NCBI GenBank assembly: GCA_013322215.1
Contig: JAAMEZ010000056.1
Coordinates: forward strand, 1-64,000
Source: Martinezella rhizogenes
Lineage (GTDB): Bacteria; Pseudomonadota; Alphaproteobacteria; Rhizobiales; Rhizobiaceae
DNA length: 64,000 nucleotides
Direction of reading: 5' to 3'
Shown here: piece after piece, positions 34,215 through 42,800 of the stretch
Numbering within the stretch: the stretch's first letter is position 1
Layout: every line of letters starts with the position of its first letter
Translations under genes and position numbers: made by a program
Notes under the pieces: generated by a model
Database searches by the model: none
The model's input: only the letters and a program-made list of their open reading frames with translations
What the model was told of the DNA's origin: nothing

Positions 34215-35174
34215 ATGAGCATACCGACATCCCACCCCTTCGACTTCGATCCGACCTATGGCATGCAGCTTGCGCAATTGCAGGCGATAGAGACACCGGA
34301 GGCGCCGGCGGGCTTCGATGACTTCTGGCAGCAGCGCTACAGGGCGGCCCTTGCCATTGACCCGCAACCCAAGCTTCGCCACAGCAAGCTTCGCCATGAC
34401 AAATGGCACGTTTTCGATATCAGCTACGTGTCGACGGGGTCGTTTCAGATCAATGGCTGGCTGCTCATTCCTCGCGGCGGACAGGTGCGGCGCGGCCTGG
34501 TCGTCGGACACGGATATGGCGGGAGAGATCAGCCGGAATTCGAGTGGCCGGTAGAAGAGACAGCAATCCTTTTTCCCTGTTGCCGCGGGCTCTCCCTCAG
34601 CGCCAGCCCGAAAATCTCGCCGGATGCATCGGGCCACGTTCTTTGCGGCATTGAGAGCCGCGAGACCTATGTCATCGGTGGCTGCGTCGAAGATATTTGG
34701 CTCGCCGTCTCGACTTTGGAAACCCTCTATCCCTGGCTTGCCGGCCATATCGGCTATAGCGGCATCAGTTTCGGCGGCGGCATCGGCGCGCTGGCCATTC
34801 CTTTCGATGCGCGCATCAGGCGTGGCCACCTCATCGTCCCGACTTTCGGTCACCGGCAGCTATGGCTGACGCTGCCGACCGTCGGCAGCGCTCAATCGGT
34901 TCAGGCCTATCAGGAAAAGCGCGGTAGCGTTCTGGAGACGCTACGGTTCTTCGATGCTGCGATCGCAGCGCAGCGCATCACTGTGCCCATGCTCGTCGCA
35001 CCCGCGCTATTCGATCCCGCCGTCGCACCACCTTGTCAGTTCTCTGTCGCAAATGCGCTACAGAAATTTAACGAAACCTTCATCCTGGATGCCGGCCACT
35101 TCGACTATGCTGGTAGCGAACAGCAGAACGCAATTCTACGAGAGAAAGTCGGGCAATTCTTCAAGGTGCTATGA
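34215..35174 (+). CDS. acetyl xylan esterase-like alpha/beta hydrolase
   Basis: The 319-residue protein matches the acetyl xylan esterase (AXE1) family: an N-terminal FDDFWQQRY segment near residue 38, the substrate-side SFQINGWLLIPR near 80, HGYGGRDQPE near 100, and the nucleophile elbow GYSGISFGGGIGALA near 176, with the serine in G-I-S-F-G. The catalytic histidine is in DAGHFDYAG near 295. These enzymes remove acetyl groups from carbohydrates. No signal peptide is seen with this start. The stop overlaps the next start (ATGA). Confidence 0.78.
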   Translation: MSIPTSHPFDFDPTYGMQLAQLQAIETPEAPAGFDDFWQQRYRAALAIDPQPKLRHSKLRHDKWHVFDISYVSTGSFQINGWLLIPRGGQVRRGLVVGHGYGGRDQPEFEWPVEETAILFPCCRGLSLSASPKISPDASGHVLCGIESRETYVIGGCVEDIWLAVSTLETLYPWLAGHIGYSGISFGGGIGALAIPFDARIRRGHLIVPTFGHRQLWLTLPTVGSAQSVQAYQEKRGSVLETLRFFDAAIAAQRITVPMLVAPALFDPAVAPPCQFSVANALQKFNETFILDAGHFDYAGSEQQNAILREKVGQFFKVL

Positions 35175-35899
35175 ACCGCGAATACCTGTGCTGGTACAGC
35201 CCTCGGCTGCATCGCGACATGGAATTGCTGGTGTTCGGCCATGCCGGTGCCAAGGTATTGGTATTTCCCACGCGTGACGGTCGCTTCTGGGAATATGAGC
35301 AGGTCGGCATCGTCGCCAGCCTCGCGGACAAGCTGAATGCCGGACAGCTTCAGCTCTACTGCATCGAGGGACTGGCAACGGAAACCTTCTATGGCTCCCA
35401 TCGCCATCCGGCCGAGCGCATTCGCAGGCACAGTGCTTTCGAGGAATATATTCTCAACGAAGTCCTGCCGCTGATGGCGCAGAAGAACGGGCATGAGTGC
35501 ACCATCGTTCACGGCTGCAGCCTCGGCGCCTTCCAGGCCGCAAGCCTGGTTTTCCGTCACCCTCACCTCTTCCGCAAGCTGGTCGCTTTTTCCGGCCGTT
35601 ACGACCTGACGATGAAGGTCGAATCCTTCACGGATCTATTCGACGGCTATTACGACGATGATATCTACTTTCACACCCCGACTCATTTTCTGCCGGGACT
35701 TGCCTGCGAGTGGCGCTTGGACTGGTTGCGCCAGATCGATATCGTCATGACGATCGGAGACGCCGATCCCTTCTTCGATAATAATCGCCACCTTAGCCGG
35801 CTGCTCGCCGACAAGCGGATCGATCATCGGCTGCATGTGTGGGACGGACGCGCTCACCGCGCAGGTGCGTGGCGCCGAATGGCGCCGCTCTACATCTGA
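35171..35899 (+). CDS. esterase-like alpha/beta hydrolase
   Basis: The 242-residue protein of the esterase-D/PHB-depolymerase-like group (COG4947 type) has the nucleophile elbow VHGCSLGAFQAASLV near residue 118, with serine in G-C-S-L-G, an acidic residue in TIGDADPFFDNN near 195 and the histidine in LHVWDGRAHRAGAWRR near 225. It is translationally coupled to the acetyl xylan esterase-like gene by a 4-base overlap, so both may hydrolyse esters of the same compound. It has no signal peptide. Confidence 0.75.
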   Translation: MNREYLCWYSPRLHRDMELLVFGHAGAKVLVFPTRDGRFWEYEQVGIVASLADKLNAGQLQLYCIEGLATETFYGSHRHPAERIRRHSAFEEYILNEVLPLMAQKNGHECTIVHGCSLGAFQAASLVFRHPHLFRKLVAFSGRYDLTMKVESFTDLFDGYYDDDIYFHTPTHFLPGLACEWRLDWLRQIDIVMTIGDADPFFDNNRHLSRLLADKRIDHRLHVWDGRAHRAGAWRRMAPLYI

Positions 35900-35922
35900 G
35901 GAAAAAGTGAGTTTTCGACCCT

Positions 35923-36111
35923 TCAAGCCAGTCCGGCCGGTATCGGCCGAAGCGCCTTGTGCGCGCCGTAATCACGCTCGTGAGATTTGCGATGTTGCCG
36001 CTCGGAGCTTGCGGAAAATTCGACCAGAATACGCTCCATCATGCCATCCGGATAGGTTCCGGTGTCGTCCGTTTCGACTTCCGACTGGGCGGTAACGATC
36101 TTCATGTTCAT
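35923..36111 (-). CDS. hypothetical 62-residue protein
   Basis: The start is well supported: GGAGG stands 7 bases upstream of the ATG at 36109-36111. The product is hydrophilic, with an acidic first half (VETDDTGTYPDG) and a basic, His-rich second half (RQHRKSHERDYGAHK). It has no membrane or signal segment. It overlaps no other gene and ends 24 bases from the convergent esterase. No family is recognised. Confidence 0.5.
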   Translation of the reverse strand: MNMKIVTAQSEVETDDTGTYPDGMMERILVEFSASSERQHRKSHERDYGAHKALRPIPAGLA

Positions 36112-36468
36112 TGCTAGTCCTCCGGCTCTGCACGGAAACCCTTGATTCCAATATCTGTTCCATTAGTATTCCGAAAAATTGTTAAAAAATTAACTACGTC
36201 CGTTAATCAAATTGGGCGCCACGGCATCGAACTTGAATGGCTGACCGGATTGGAACATTCTTGCAATCCTGGCGTTCAATCTCTGATTTGATTGAGGGGC
36301 TTGATGTGTCGATCCAAATCGCCCAGGGCAAGGCTGTTCTCGTTGCCGGCACAGCAACTGATATCGATTTAGACTTAAAGCTCGACGTTGAGGTCCGAAA
36401 GGATCTCGGCCGGGTTCGCATGCCTTCGATCAATCACTGTCCAATCGGCGGATAGACTGGAGCAGATC
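36112..36468. other. intergenic region upstream of the glucose dehydrogenase gene
   Basis: The first 90 bases are AT-rich with runs of A/T around 36160-36210 and probably carry the divergent promoters. A 72-codon frame (36237-36455) lacks a ribosome-binding site and is not called. Confidence 0.4.
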
Positions 36469-38805
36469 ATGGCCATCGTCATCACATCGATCATCCTCGC
36501 ACTCATCGGTCTGGCGCTCGGCGGCGGCGGCCTTTGGCTTGTACAGCTTGGTGGAAGTCCCTTTTATCTTCTGGCCGGTATCGCCTTCCTCGTGACGGCG
36601 ATCCTGCTCTCTATGCGCAAAGCGGCCGCACTCTGGCTCTATGCGATTTTCGTGCTGGCAGCACTTGGATGGGCCGTATGGGAGGTCGGTTTCGATTGGT
36701 GGCAGCTCGGTCCGCGCGGTGGCATGATCATTCTGATCGGTCTCTGGCTGTTGACCCCATGGGTCCGGCGCCCGCTGGGCTTTCGCAGTCTGGACGGCGT
36801 TCACTACGCAGCCAATCCCTGGCCGCTCGCGATTCCCTTGATCGTCGCCATCCTCGTTGCCGTCTATTCGATGACAACAGATCCACACGATCTCTCCGGC
36901 GATCTGCCGACGACGATGGCTGCGAATGCCCCGATGGGTGGCGATGTGCCCGATGGTGAATGGCATCAGTATGGCCGAACCTCGTTTGGTCAGCGCTATT
37001 CGCCTCTAGATCAGATCAACACGCAGAATGTCGCGACCCTTAAGGAGGCTTGGCGCTATCAGACCGGCGACGTGAAACGCCCCGACGACATCGGCGAGAC
37101 GACCTATCAGGTCACGCCGCTCAAAATCGGCGACACGCTGTTTATCTGCACGCCCCATAGTCTGGCGATCGCCATCGGTGCGACGGACGGCAAGGAAAAA
37201 TGGCGCTACGACGCCAATGCCGGGATGAATCCCAACCGTCAGCATCAGACTTGCCGAGGCGTCTCCTATTACCATGACAAAGCAGTTGCCGCCGGAGCGC
37301 CTTGCGCCGACCGCGTCTATTTGCCGACCTCGGATGCCAGACTGATCGCGCTTGATGCCGCCAATGGCAAGGTTTGCCCGAGCTTTGCTGATCAAGGCAT
37401 CCTGCATCTTGAAACCGGCATGAAATACAATCCGGCCGGCTATTATTATTCGACGTCGCCGCCCGTTATCGTCGCCGACAAGATCATCATCGGCGGCGCG
37501 GTCAACGATAACTACTCCACCCAGGAACAGTCTGGAGTCATCCGCGGCTTCGATGCCCGGACCGGCGCTCTGCTCTGGAACTGGGATTCTGGCAATCCGG
37601 ATCAGACGACGCCGCTGCCCGCCGGCCAGACCTATACGACCAACTCACCGAACAGCTGGTCGGTTTCCAGCGCCGACGAGGCGCTCGGCATGGTCTATGT
37701 TCCGCTTGGCAACCAGACGCCTGATCAGCTCGGCATGGGCCGCAGCGCCAATGTCGAACGCTTCTCCTCCTCGGTGGTCGCACTCGACATCAATACCGGG
37801 CAGCTCAAATGGGTGCAGCAATTCGTCCATCACGATCTCTGGGATATGGACGTCCCGGCCCAACCCGTGCTCGTCGATCTGACGAAGGCCGACGGCAGCA
37901 CGGTCCCCGCGCTGGTCGCCTCGACCAAGCAGGGCGACATCTATGTGCTCGATCGCCGCACCGGCGCGCCGATCATTCCCTTCAAGGAAATACCGGCGCC
38001 TGACGGCACCATTCCCGAGGATCATGCTTCGCCGACGCAGCCGATCTCCGATCTGACATTCTCGCCGCCGCCGTTGCAGGAGAAGGATATGTGGGGCGTC
38101 TCGCTGTTCGATCAGCTCGCCTGCCGCATCGCCTTCCATCGGCATCAGTATGAAGGTCGCTACACACCGCCGTCGTTGCAGGGCTCAATCATCTTTCCCG
38201 GCAATTTCGGCACCTTCAACTGGGGCAGCGTCGCCGTCGATCCCGAACGGCAGATTATGTTCGGAATGCCGACCTATCTCGCCTTCACCTCTCGACTGGT
38301 GCCCCGCGCCGAGATCCCGCCAAAGGGAGCCGGCGACAAAGGCAGCGAACAGGGTCTGAACCGAAATGAAGGCTCCCCTTACGGCGTCTATATGGGTCCG
38401 TTCGTCAGTCCGCTCGGCATTCCCTGCCAGGCACCGCCTTGGGGCTATGTCGCCGGTGTCGACCTGAAGACCGGCAAGATCGCCTACAAGCACAAGAACG
38501 GCACTGTTCATGACATGACGCCGCTGCCCCTTCCCTTCAAGGTCGGCGTTCCCGGTATTGGCGGGCCGATCGTCACCAAGGGCGGCGTTGCTTTCCTGGG
38601 TGCGGCCGTGGACGATTATCTCAGGGCCTATGACGTGACGTCCGGCAAACAGCTCTGGCAGGCGCGTCTGCCGGCGGGTGGTCAGGCAACGCCGATGACC
38701 TATACCGCCGGAGACAACAAGCAATATGTCGTCATGGTGGCCGGAGGGCATGGCTCGGTCGGAACGAAGCCGGGCGACTATGTGATCGGTTATACTCTGC
38801 CATGA
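36469..38805 (+). CDS. gcd: membrane-bound PQQ-dependent glucose dehydrogenase
   Basis: The 778-residue protein has about five N-terminal transmembrane helices (residues 3-140), as in Gcd, then a periplasmic eight-bladed PQQ propeller. Signature parts are WHQYGRTSFGQRYSPLDQIN near 164, TCRGVSYY near 260, the NSPNSWSVSSADEALGMVYVPLGN region near 394-417, the HHDLWDMDVPAQPVL blade near 458 and the C-terminal GGHGSVGTKPGDYVIGY. It oxidises glucose to gluconolactone at the outer face of the inner membrane and passes electrons to ubiquinone. Mineral phosphate solubilisation by rhizobia depends on such enzymes. No pqq genes are in the window. The ATG at 36469 follows TGGAG. Confidence 0.93.
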   Translation: MAIVITSIILALIGLALGGGGLWLVQLGGSPFYLLAGIAFLVTAILLSMRKAAALWLYAIFVLAALGWAVWEVGFDWWQLGPRGGMIILIGLWLLTPWVRRPLGFRSLDGVHYAANPWPLAIPLIVAILVAVYSMTTDPHDLSGDLPTTMAANAPMGGDVPDGEWHQYGRTSFGQRYSPLDQINTQNVATLKEAWRYQTGDVKRPDDIGETTYQVTPLKIGDTLFICTPHSLAIAIGATDGKEKWRYDANAGMNPNRQHQTCRGVSYYHDKAVAAGAPCADRVYLPTSDARLIALDAANGKVCPSFADQGILHLETGMKYNPAGYYYSTSPPVIVADKIIIGGAVNDNYSTQEQSGVIRGFDARTGALLWNWDSGNPDQTTPLPAGQTYTTNSPNSWSVSSADEALGMVYVPLGNQTPDQLGMGRSANVERFSSSVVALDINTGQLKWVQQFVHHDLWDMDVPAQPVLVDLTKADGSTVPALVASTKQGDIYVLDRRTGAPIIPFKEIPAPDGTIPEDHASPTQPISDLTFSPPPLQEKDMWGVSLFDQLACRIAFHRHQYEGRYTPPSLQGSIIFPGNFGTFNWGSVAVDPERQIMFGMPTYLAFTSRLVPRAEIPPKGAGDKGSEQGLNRNEGSPYGVYMGPFVSPLGIPCQAPPWGYVAGVDLKTGKIAYKHKNGTVHDMTPLPLPFKVGVPGIGGPIVTKGGVAFLGAAVDDYLRAYDVTSGKQLWQARLPAGGQATPMTYTAGDNKQYVVMVAGGHGSVGTKPGDYVIGYTLP

Positions 38806-38814
38806 ATTGGTGAC

Positions 38815-38837
38815 GGAGCGGCCGGGCAAGCCGCTCC
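38815..38837 (+). terminator. hairpin after the glucose dehydrogenase gene
   Basis: GGAGCGGC and GCCGCTCC flank a 7-base loop 10 bases after the stop. The following CTTCC is only partly T-rich, and the hairpin lies between convergent genes. Confidence 0.5.
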
Positions 38838-38856
38838 CTTCCGCCGCAGCCTCGGC

Positions 38857-40200
38857 TTAACTCTTCGAAGAGCGGAGATCGCCCTCGGCGCCGTCATTCC
38901 CCGAATCTGGTGGAGGTTCCCAGCCAAAGACGCTGCGTCCGCCATAGGAAAAGGATCTGTCGAATTCGCCGGCAACGATCTCTTTGAGGTCAGGACCTGT
39001 GACGTATCGCTCCAGCATTCTCGATTGGTCATCCAGCCGCTTCAGTGCCGACAATTCCTCATCCCGGCCGAGGCGCCCCTTCCTGACGGCCGATTTCATC
39101 ACGTTGATCGTCTCGTCATAGACCTTCAGCGGCACGGGAAAGGGATGCCGGTCCTTGCCGCCGTGGGCGAGCGAGAAGCGCGCCGGGTCGGAGAAGCGGC
39201 AGGGTGCGCCGTGGACGACTTCGGCGACCATCGCCAAAGCCTTTACCGTTCTAGCGCCGACGCCGGGCGTCAGAAGCAGATCCTCGAAATCTACCGGACC
39301 GCGATCGGCAGCCGCAGCGAGATTTCCATGCAGGCGCCGCATGTTCACGTCTTCCTGGCGCACATCGTGATGTGCCGGCATGACGAGGTATGGCAGCATC
39401 GGCTGCGCTTCTTGTTTGCAGTCCACTGGAGCTTTGCCTTCCAGGGCATTGAATTCACGAATGATTTTATCTGGTCCCAATGAGGCAAGCAAATCCAGTT
39501 GACCGTTGCGGGAACGGCCGGCGCGTCGATCGGCAAGATTGATAATTTCGCCTTGGTCACGCCCCTCGATGGCTGTGTGGGGCGAATCCAGGAAGTTCGT
39601 CAAACCCTCCGATAGCCAGTGATATCGCCGCGCCTGTCGCCGTTCATCGTTCATACCCTGCTGGATGACGACCCACTTGCCGTCATCGGCGACGATGAAG
39701 CCATGCAGATAGAGGTCGAAACCATCCTGGACCGCGGCACTGTCCACTTTCGCGATCAGTCGGCTTTTTGTGGCAAGCGATGCGCCATCAATGCCGATGC
39801 GATCGCCTATGCTAAGCAGTTCCGCGGGCGTCTTGCGCGATTGCGCGCCGCGTCCGCCGCAGACATGGATGCCGAGTTCGCCGGAAAGCGGTGTCAGACC
39901 GCGCTTTAGGGCGCCAAGCACGCTTGTCGTGATCCCCGAGGAATGCCAATCCATGCCCATGACGGCACCGAAGGACTGGAACCAGAAAGGATTTGCGAGA
40001 CGACGAAACAGCTCGTCACGCCCATAATGCTGCACGATCGCCTCGGTGATGACGGCACCCAAGCGCGTCATTCGATCTCCGAGCCAGCGCGGTACGCGGC
40101 CGCCATGCAGGGGAAGGTCAGCTTTGCCAGCTCTCTGTGCCAAATCGACGACTCTCGTTCTTTGCGGGCTATTGTAGTCCCCACCGTCGAGATGCGCCAT
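38857..40200 (-). CDS. DUF763 family protein
   Basis: The 447-residue protein has the DUF763 signature ADLPLHGGRVPRWLGDRM near residue 27, WHSSGITTSVLGALKRGL near 85 and GIHVCGGRG near 109. A helix-hairpin-helix-like LLTPGVGARTVKALAMVAEVVHG lies near 327-349, which resembles the DNA-contact motif of repair proteins. The family is best known from archaea and is of unknown function; a nucleic acid role is suggested by that motif. The start at 40200 gives about 20 residues before the conserved region; a slightly later start is possible. Confidence 0.82.
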   Translation of the reverse strand: MAHLDGGDYNSPQRTRVVDLAQRAGKADLPLHGGRVPRWLGDRMTRLGAVITEAIVQHYGRDELFRRLANPFWFQSFGAVMGMDWHSSGITTSVLGALKRGLTPLSGELGIHVCGGRGAQSRKTPAELLSIGDRIGIDGASLATKSRLIAKVDSAAVQDGFDLYLHGFIVADDGKWVVIQQGMNDERRQARRYHWLSEGLTNFLDSPHTAIEGRDQGEIINLADRRAGRSRNGQLDLLASLGPDKIIREFNALEGKAPVDCKQEAQPMLPYLVMPAHHDVRQEDVNMRRLHGNLAAAADRGPVDFEDLLLTPGVGARTVKALAMVAEVVHGAPCRFSDPARFSLAHGGKDRHPFPVPLKVYDETINVMKSAVRKGRLGRDEELSALKRLDDQSRMLERYVTGPDLKEIVAGEFDRSFSYGGRSVFGWEPPPDSGNDGAEGDLRSSKS

Positions 40201-40251
40201 CCGGGAGGCAGAGCGATCCGCCGAGGCTGCAAATATTGGAGCGTGATGAAG

Positions 40252-40995
40252 TTAAACCGGCACCGCGATCGGCGCAAAATCCTGCATTGCCCCCGAAAAA
40301 GGCTTTGGCAATGGGGAGGCATAGGAGCTGCGCTTGCTGGTGGATAAGCCCAAGGACACCAAAGCTTCGGCCTGCTTGACCGCTGCGGCGACACCATCCA
40401 CGACCGGAACGCCGTAGATCGATTGCAGCTTTCTTGCGAGATCCGTCATGCCAGCACAGCCAAGCACGATAGCTTCCGCCCCGTCTTCGGCAAGCGCGCG
40501 CTCGATTTCCGCCCGCAGTTTTCCGATCGCACCGGACGACGAATCCTCGAGCTCGAGAACAGGAATATCCGACGCGCGCACCTTGGCGCGGCTACCCATG
40601 CCATAGCGCCGGACGAGGTTGTCAATCAGGATGCGCGAGCGTTCGAGCGTCGTCACCACGCTGAAGCGCTGCGCCAGGAAGCCGGCCGTTGCGACGGCCG
40701 CTTCACATAGACCGACAACGGGCACATCGCAAAACATGCGCGCTGCTTCCAGACCGGTATCGTCGAAGCAGCAGATGATCGCCGCGTCATAGCCACCAGC
40801 CTGCCTCTCCTTCAGTTCGCGCAGCATGCCGGGCACAGCTATCGCTCCATCGTAATAGCCCTCGATCGAAGCCGGCCCCATCTGCGAGGTGGCGGCGATG
40901 ATCTCGGTGCCGGGGCTTGCCACAGCACGTGCGGCGACCGCCGCCTTCTCCGTCATGGAAGCGGTCGTATTGGGATTGATGAGCAGTAGGCGCAT
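40252..40995 (-). CDS. hydantoin racemase/Asp-Glu racemase family protein
   Basis: The 247-residue protein begins MRLLLINPNTTASMT and has the two catalytic-cysteine regions of the Asp/Glu/hydantoin racemase superfamily: ICCFDDTGLEAAR near residue 74 and IVLGCAGMTDLA near 183. Members epimerise hydantoins or amino acids, or act as isomerases of maleate-type acids. It lies 4 bases after the second permease gene of the importer and is the last gene of that operon, so it probably acts on the imported compound. Confidence 0.82.
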   Translation of the reverse strand: MRLLLINPNTTASMTEKAAVAARAVASPGTEIIAATSQMGPASIEGYYDGAIAVPGMLRELKERQAGGYDAAIICCFDDTGLEAARMFCDVPVVGLCEAAVATAGFLAQRFSVVTTLERSRILIDNLVRRYGMGSRAKVRASDIPVLELEDSSSGAIGKLRAEIERALAEDGAEAIVLGCAGMTDLARKLQSIYGVPVVDGVAAAVKQAEALVSLGLSTSKRSSYASPLPKPFSGAMQDFAPIAVPV

Positions 40996-40999
40996 GATC

Positions 41000-41821
41000 T
41001 CAACTTTTCTTGGCTTGGCGGCGGCCGAGCATGGTCATGACTGCAAGCGCCAGGAGGATGATGGTGAAGGAGAAGAGTGTCGTCACGGTTCCGAGCGCGT
41101 AAAGCACCGGCGTCGTGACATTCGTCGTCATGCCGTAGATCTCGAGCGGCAGGGTGTTGTAGGTGCCCGACGTCATCAGGGTGCGGGCGAACTCGTCATA
41201 GGACAGCGTGAAGCCGAAGAGGCCGACGCCGATCAGGCTCGGCGCGATCATCGGCAGCAAGACGTGGCGGAAGGTTTGCCAGGAGCTGGCGCCGAGATCA
41301 CGGGCGGCTTCCTCATAGGCCGGCGAAAACCGGTTGAAGACGGCAAACATGATCAACACGCCGAAGGGCAAGGTCCAGGTCAGATGCGCGCCGAACGCAG
41401 ACGAATACCAGGCCGGCGCGATGCCGCCCTGCTGGAAGACGACCCCGATCCCGAGCGAAATGATGATGGATGGGACGACGAGGCTCGCCACGGTGGCGTA
41501 GAACAGAAATGTCGAGCCGCGAAAGCGACGGCGAAAGGCAAGGCCCGCCAGCAGCGAGACGACGACGGTCACGATCATGACCATCACGCCCAGGATCAAG
41601 GATCGCTGGAACGAGGCGCCAAAATCGCCGACGGCCTGCTTCTCGAAGAGATTGGCGAACCAATGCAGCGAGACGCCATTCAACGGGAAGGTCAGGCCGC
41701 CGTCCGGCCCCTGGAAAGACAGGATGATGACTGCCGAGAGCGGGCCATAGAGGAACAGCACGAAAATCGTGAAGAAGATCGCCAGAACATAGAATTCGAG
41801 GCTGCGCTTTTCGCGGTTCAT
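41000..41821 (-). CDS. spermidine/putrescine-type ABC transporter permease (PotC-like)
   Basis: The 273-residue inner membrane protein has six hydrophobic segments and the EAA motif region DLGASSWQTFRHVLLPMIAPSLIG near 175-198, with the fixed glycine. It pairs with the permease encoded just upstream (stop and start 2 bases apart). PotB/PotC-like pairs serve many small nitrogen compounds, not only polyamines. Confidence 0.85.
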   Translation of the reverse strand: MNREKRSLEFYVLAIFFTIFVLFLYGPLSAVIILSFQGPDGGLTFPLNGVSLHWFANLFEKQAVGDFGASFQRSLILGVMVMIVTVVVSLLAGLAFRRRFRGSTFLFYATVASLVVPSIIISLGIGVVFQQGGIAPAWYSSAFGAHLTWTLPFGVLIMFAVFNRFSPAYEEAARDLGASSWQTFRHVLLPMIAPSLIGVGLFGFTLSYDEFARTLMTSGTYNTLPLEIYGMTTNVTTPVLYALGTVTTLFSFTIILLALAVMTMLGRRQAKKS

Positions 41822-41822
41822 C

Positions 41823-42734
41823 CTAGAGCTCCTTGCGGATATCGACGATGCGCAGGATGGCAGCGACCATCAGCAGCACCACGACAAGCAGCACGACCGC
41901 GTTGGCGGCGGCGGCCGGATATTGCAGCAGCGACATCTGGTTCTTCATCATCAGGGCGATCGAGGCGCTCTGGCCGCCGGACATGACCTGCACAGTGGAA
42001 AAATCGGCCATGACGAGCGTGATGACGAAGATGCTGCCGATCGCCATTCCGGGCTTGGCAAGCGGGATCACCACATTCCATAGCACCTGCCAGCCGCTGG
42101 CGCCGGCATCGCGTGCCGCTTCGAATAGCGAACGGTCGATGCGCATCAAGGTGTTGAAGATCGGCGTCACCATGAAAAGCGTGTAGAGGTGCACCATGGC
42201 GAGCACGACGGCGAAGTCGGAATAGAGCAGCCATTCGATCGGCTGCGGGATCAGCCCCATGTCGATCAGCGCGGAATTGACCAGCCCATTGCGACCGAGC
42301 ACCGGAATCCACGAGATCATGCGGATGATGTTCGAGGTCATGAAGGGCACGGTGCAGACAAGGAAAAGGATCATCTGCGTCGACGTGCGTCTGATGTGAA
42401 AGGCGAGAAAATAAGCGACCCAGAAACCGATGAATAGCGTCAGCGCCCAGACGATGGCGGTGAATTTCAGTGTGTTGAGGTAGGTCTTCCACGTCACCCA
42501 TGAACCGAGCGTGTCGGTATAGTTGGTGGTGAGAAAGGCCGGATAGATGTTGGCGAAATCATAATCCCAGAAGCTGACGATACCGATCATGGTAATCGGC
42601 AGCAGGAAGAAGAAGCCGAGAATGAGGAACAGCGGCGTGGCCTGCAGATAGGCGACTGCCCAGGCAGGAATGCCAAATCCGCGTCCGGTTTTCGGTGTTG
42701 CCTCTACTGTCTGCGAGGAAGCGATCGTCGCCAT
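41823..42734 (-). CDS. spermidine/putrescine-type ABC transporter permease (PotB-like)
   Basis: The 303-residue inner membrane protein has six hydrophobic segments after a 25-residue cytoplasmic tail. The EAA motif is EAARDAGASGWQVLWNVVIPLAK near 204-226, and SWIPVLGRNGLVNSALIDMGL near 135 is characteristic of PotB-type permeases. I chose the ATG at 42732-42734, 60 bases inside the longest frame, because GGAGAG lies upstream of it. It is in an operon with the binding protein, ATPase, PotC-like permease and racemase genes. Confidence 0.85.
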   Translation of the reverse strand: MATIASSQTVEATPKTGRGFGIPAWAVAYLQATPLFLILGFFFLLPITMIGIVSFWDYDFANIYPAFLTTNYTDTLGSWVTWKTYLNTLKFTAIVWALTLFIGFWVAYFLAFHIRRTSTQMILFLVCTVPFMTSNIIRMISWIPVLGRNGLVNSALIDMGLIPQPIEWLLYSDFAVVLAMVHLYTLFMVTPIFNTLMRIDRSLFEAARDAGASGWQVLWNVVIPLAKPGMAIGSIFVITLVMADFSTVQVMSGGQSASIALMMKNQMSLLQYPAAAANAVVLLVVVLLMVAAILRIVDIRKEL

Positions 42735-42800
42735 GGTTCGGCTCTCCGTTTGGGGATGCCTCCCCCGCATTGGCGGGAGAGGCGATATGAACATATCGGC

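Noticed and set aside
36237..36455. 72-codon open frame upstream of the glucose dehydrogenase gene
   Set aside because: No ribosome-binding site and no recognisable sequence; an opposite-strand frame of the same size covers it.
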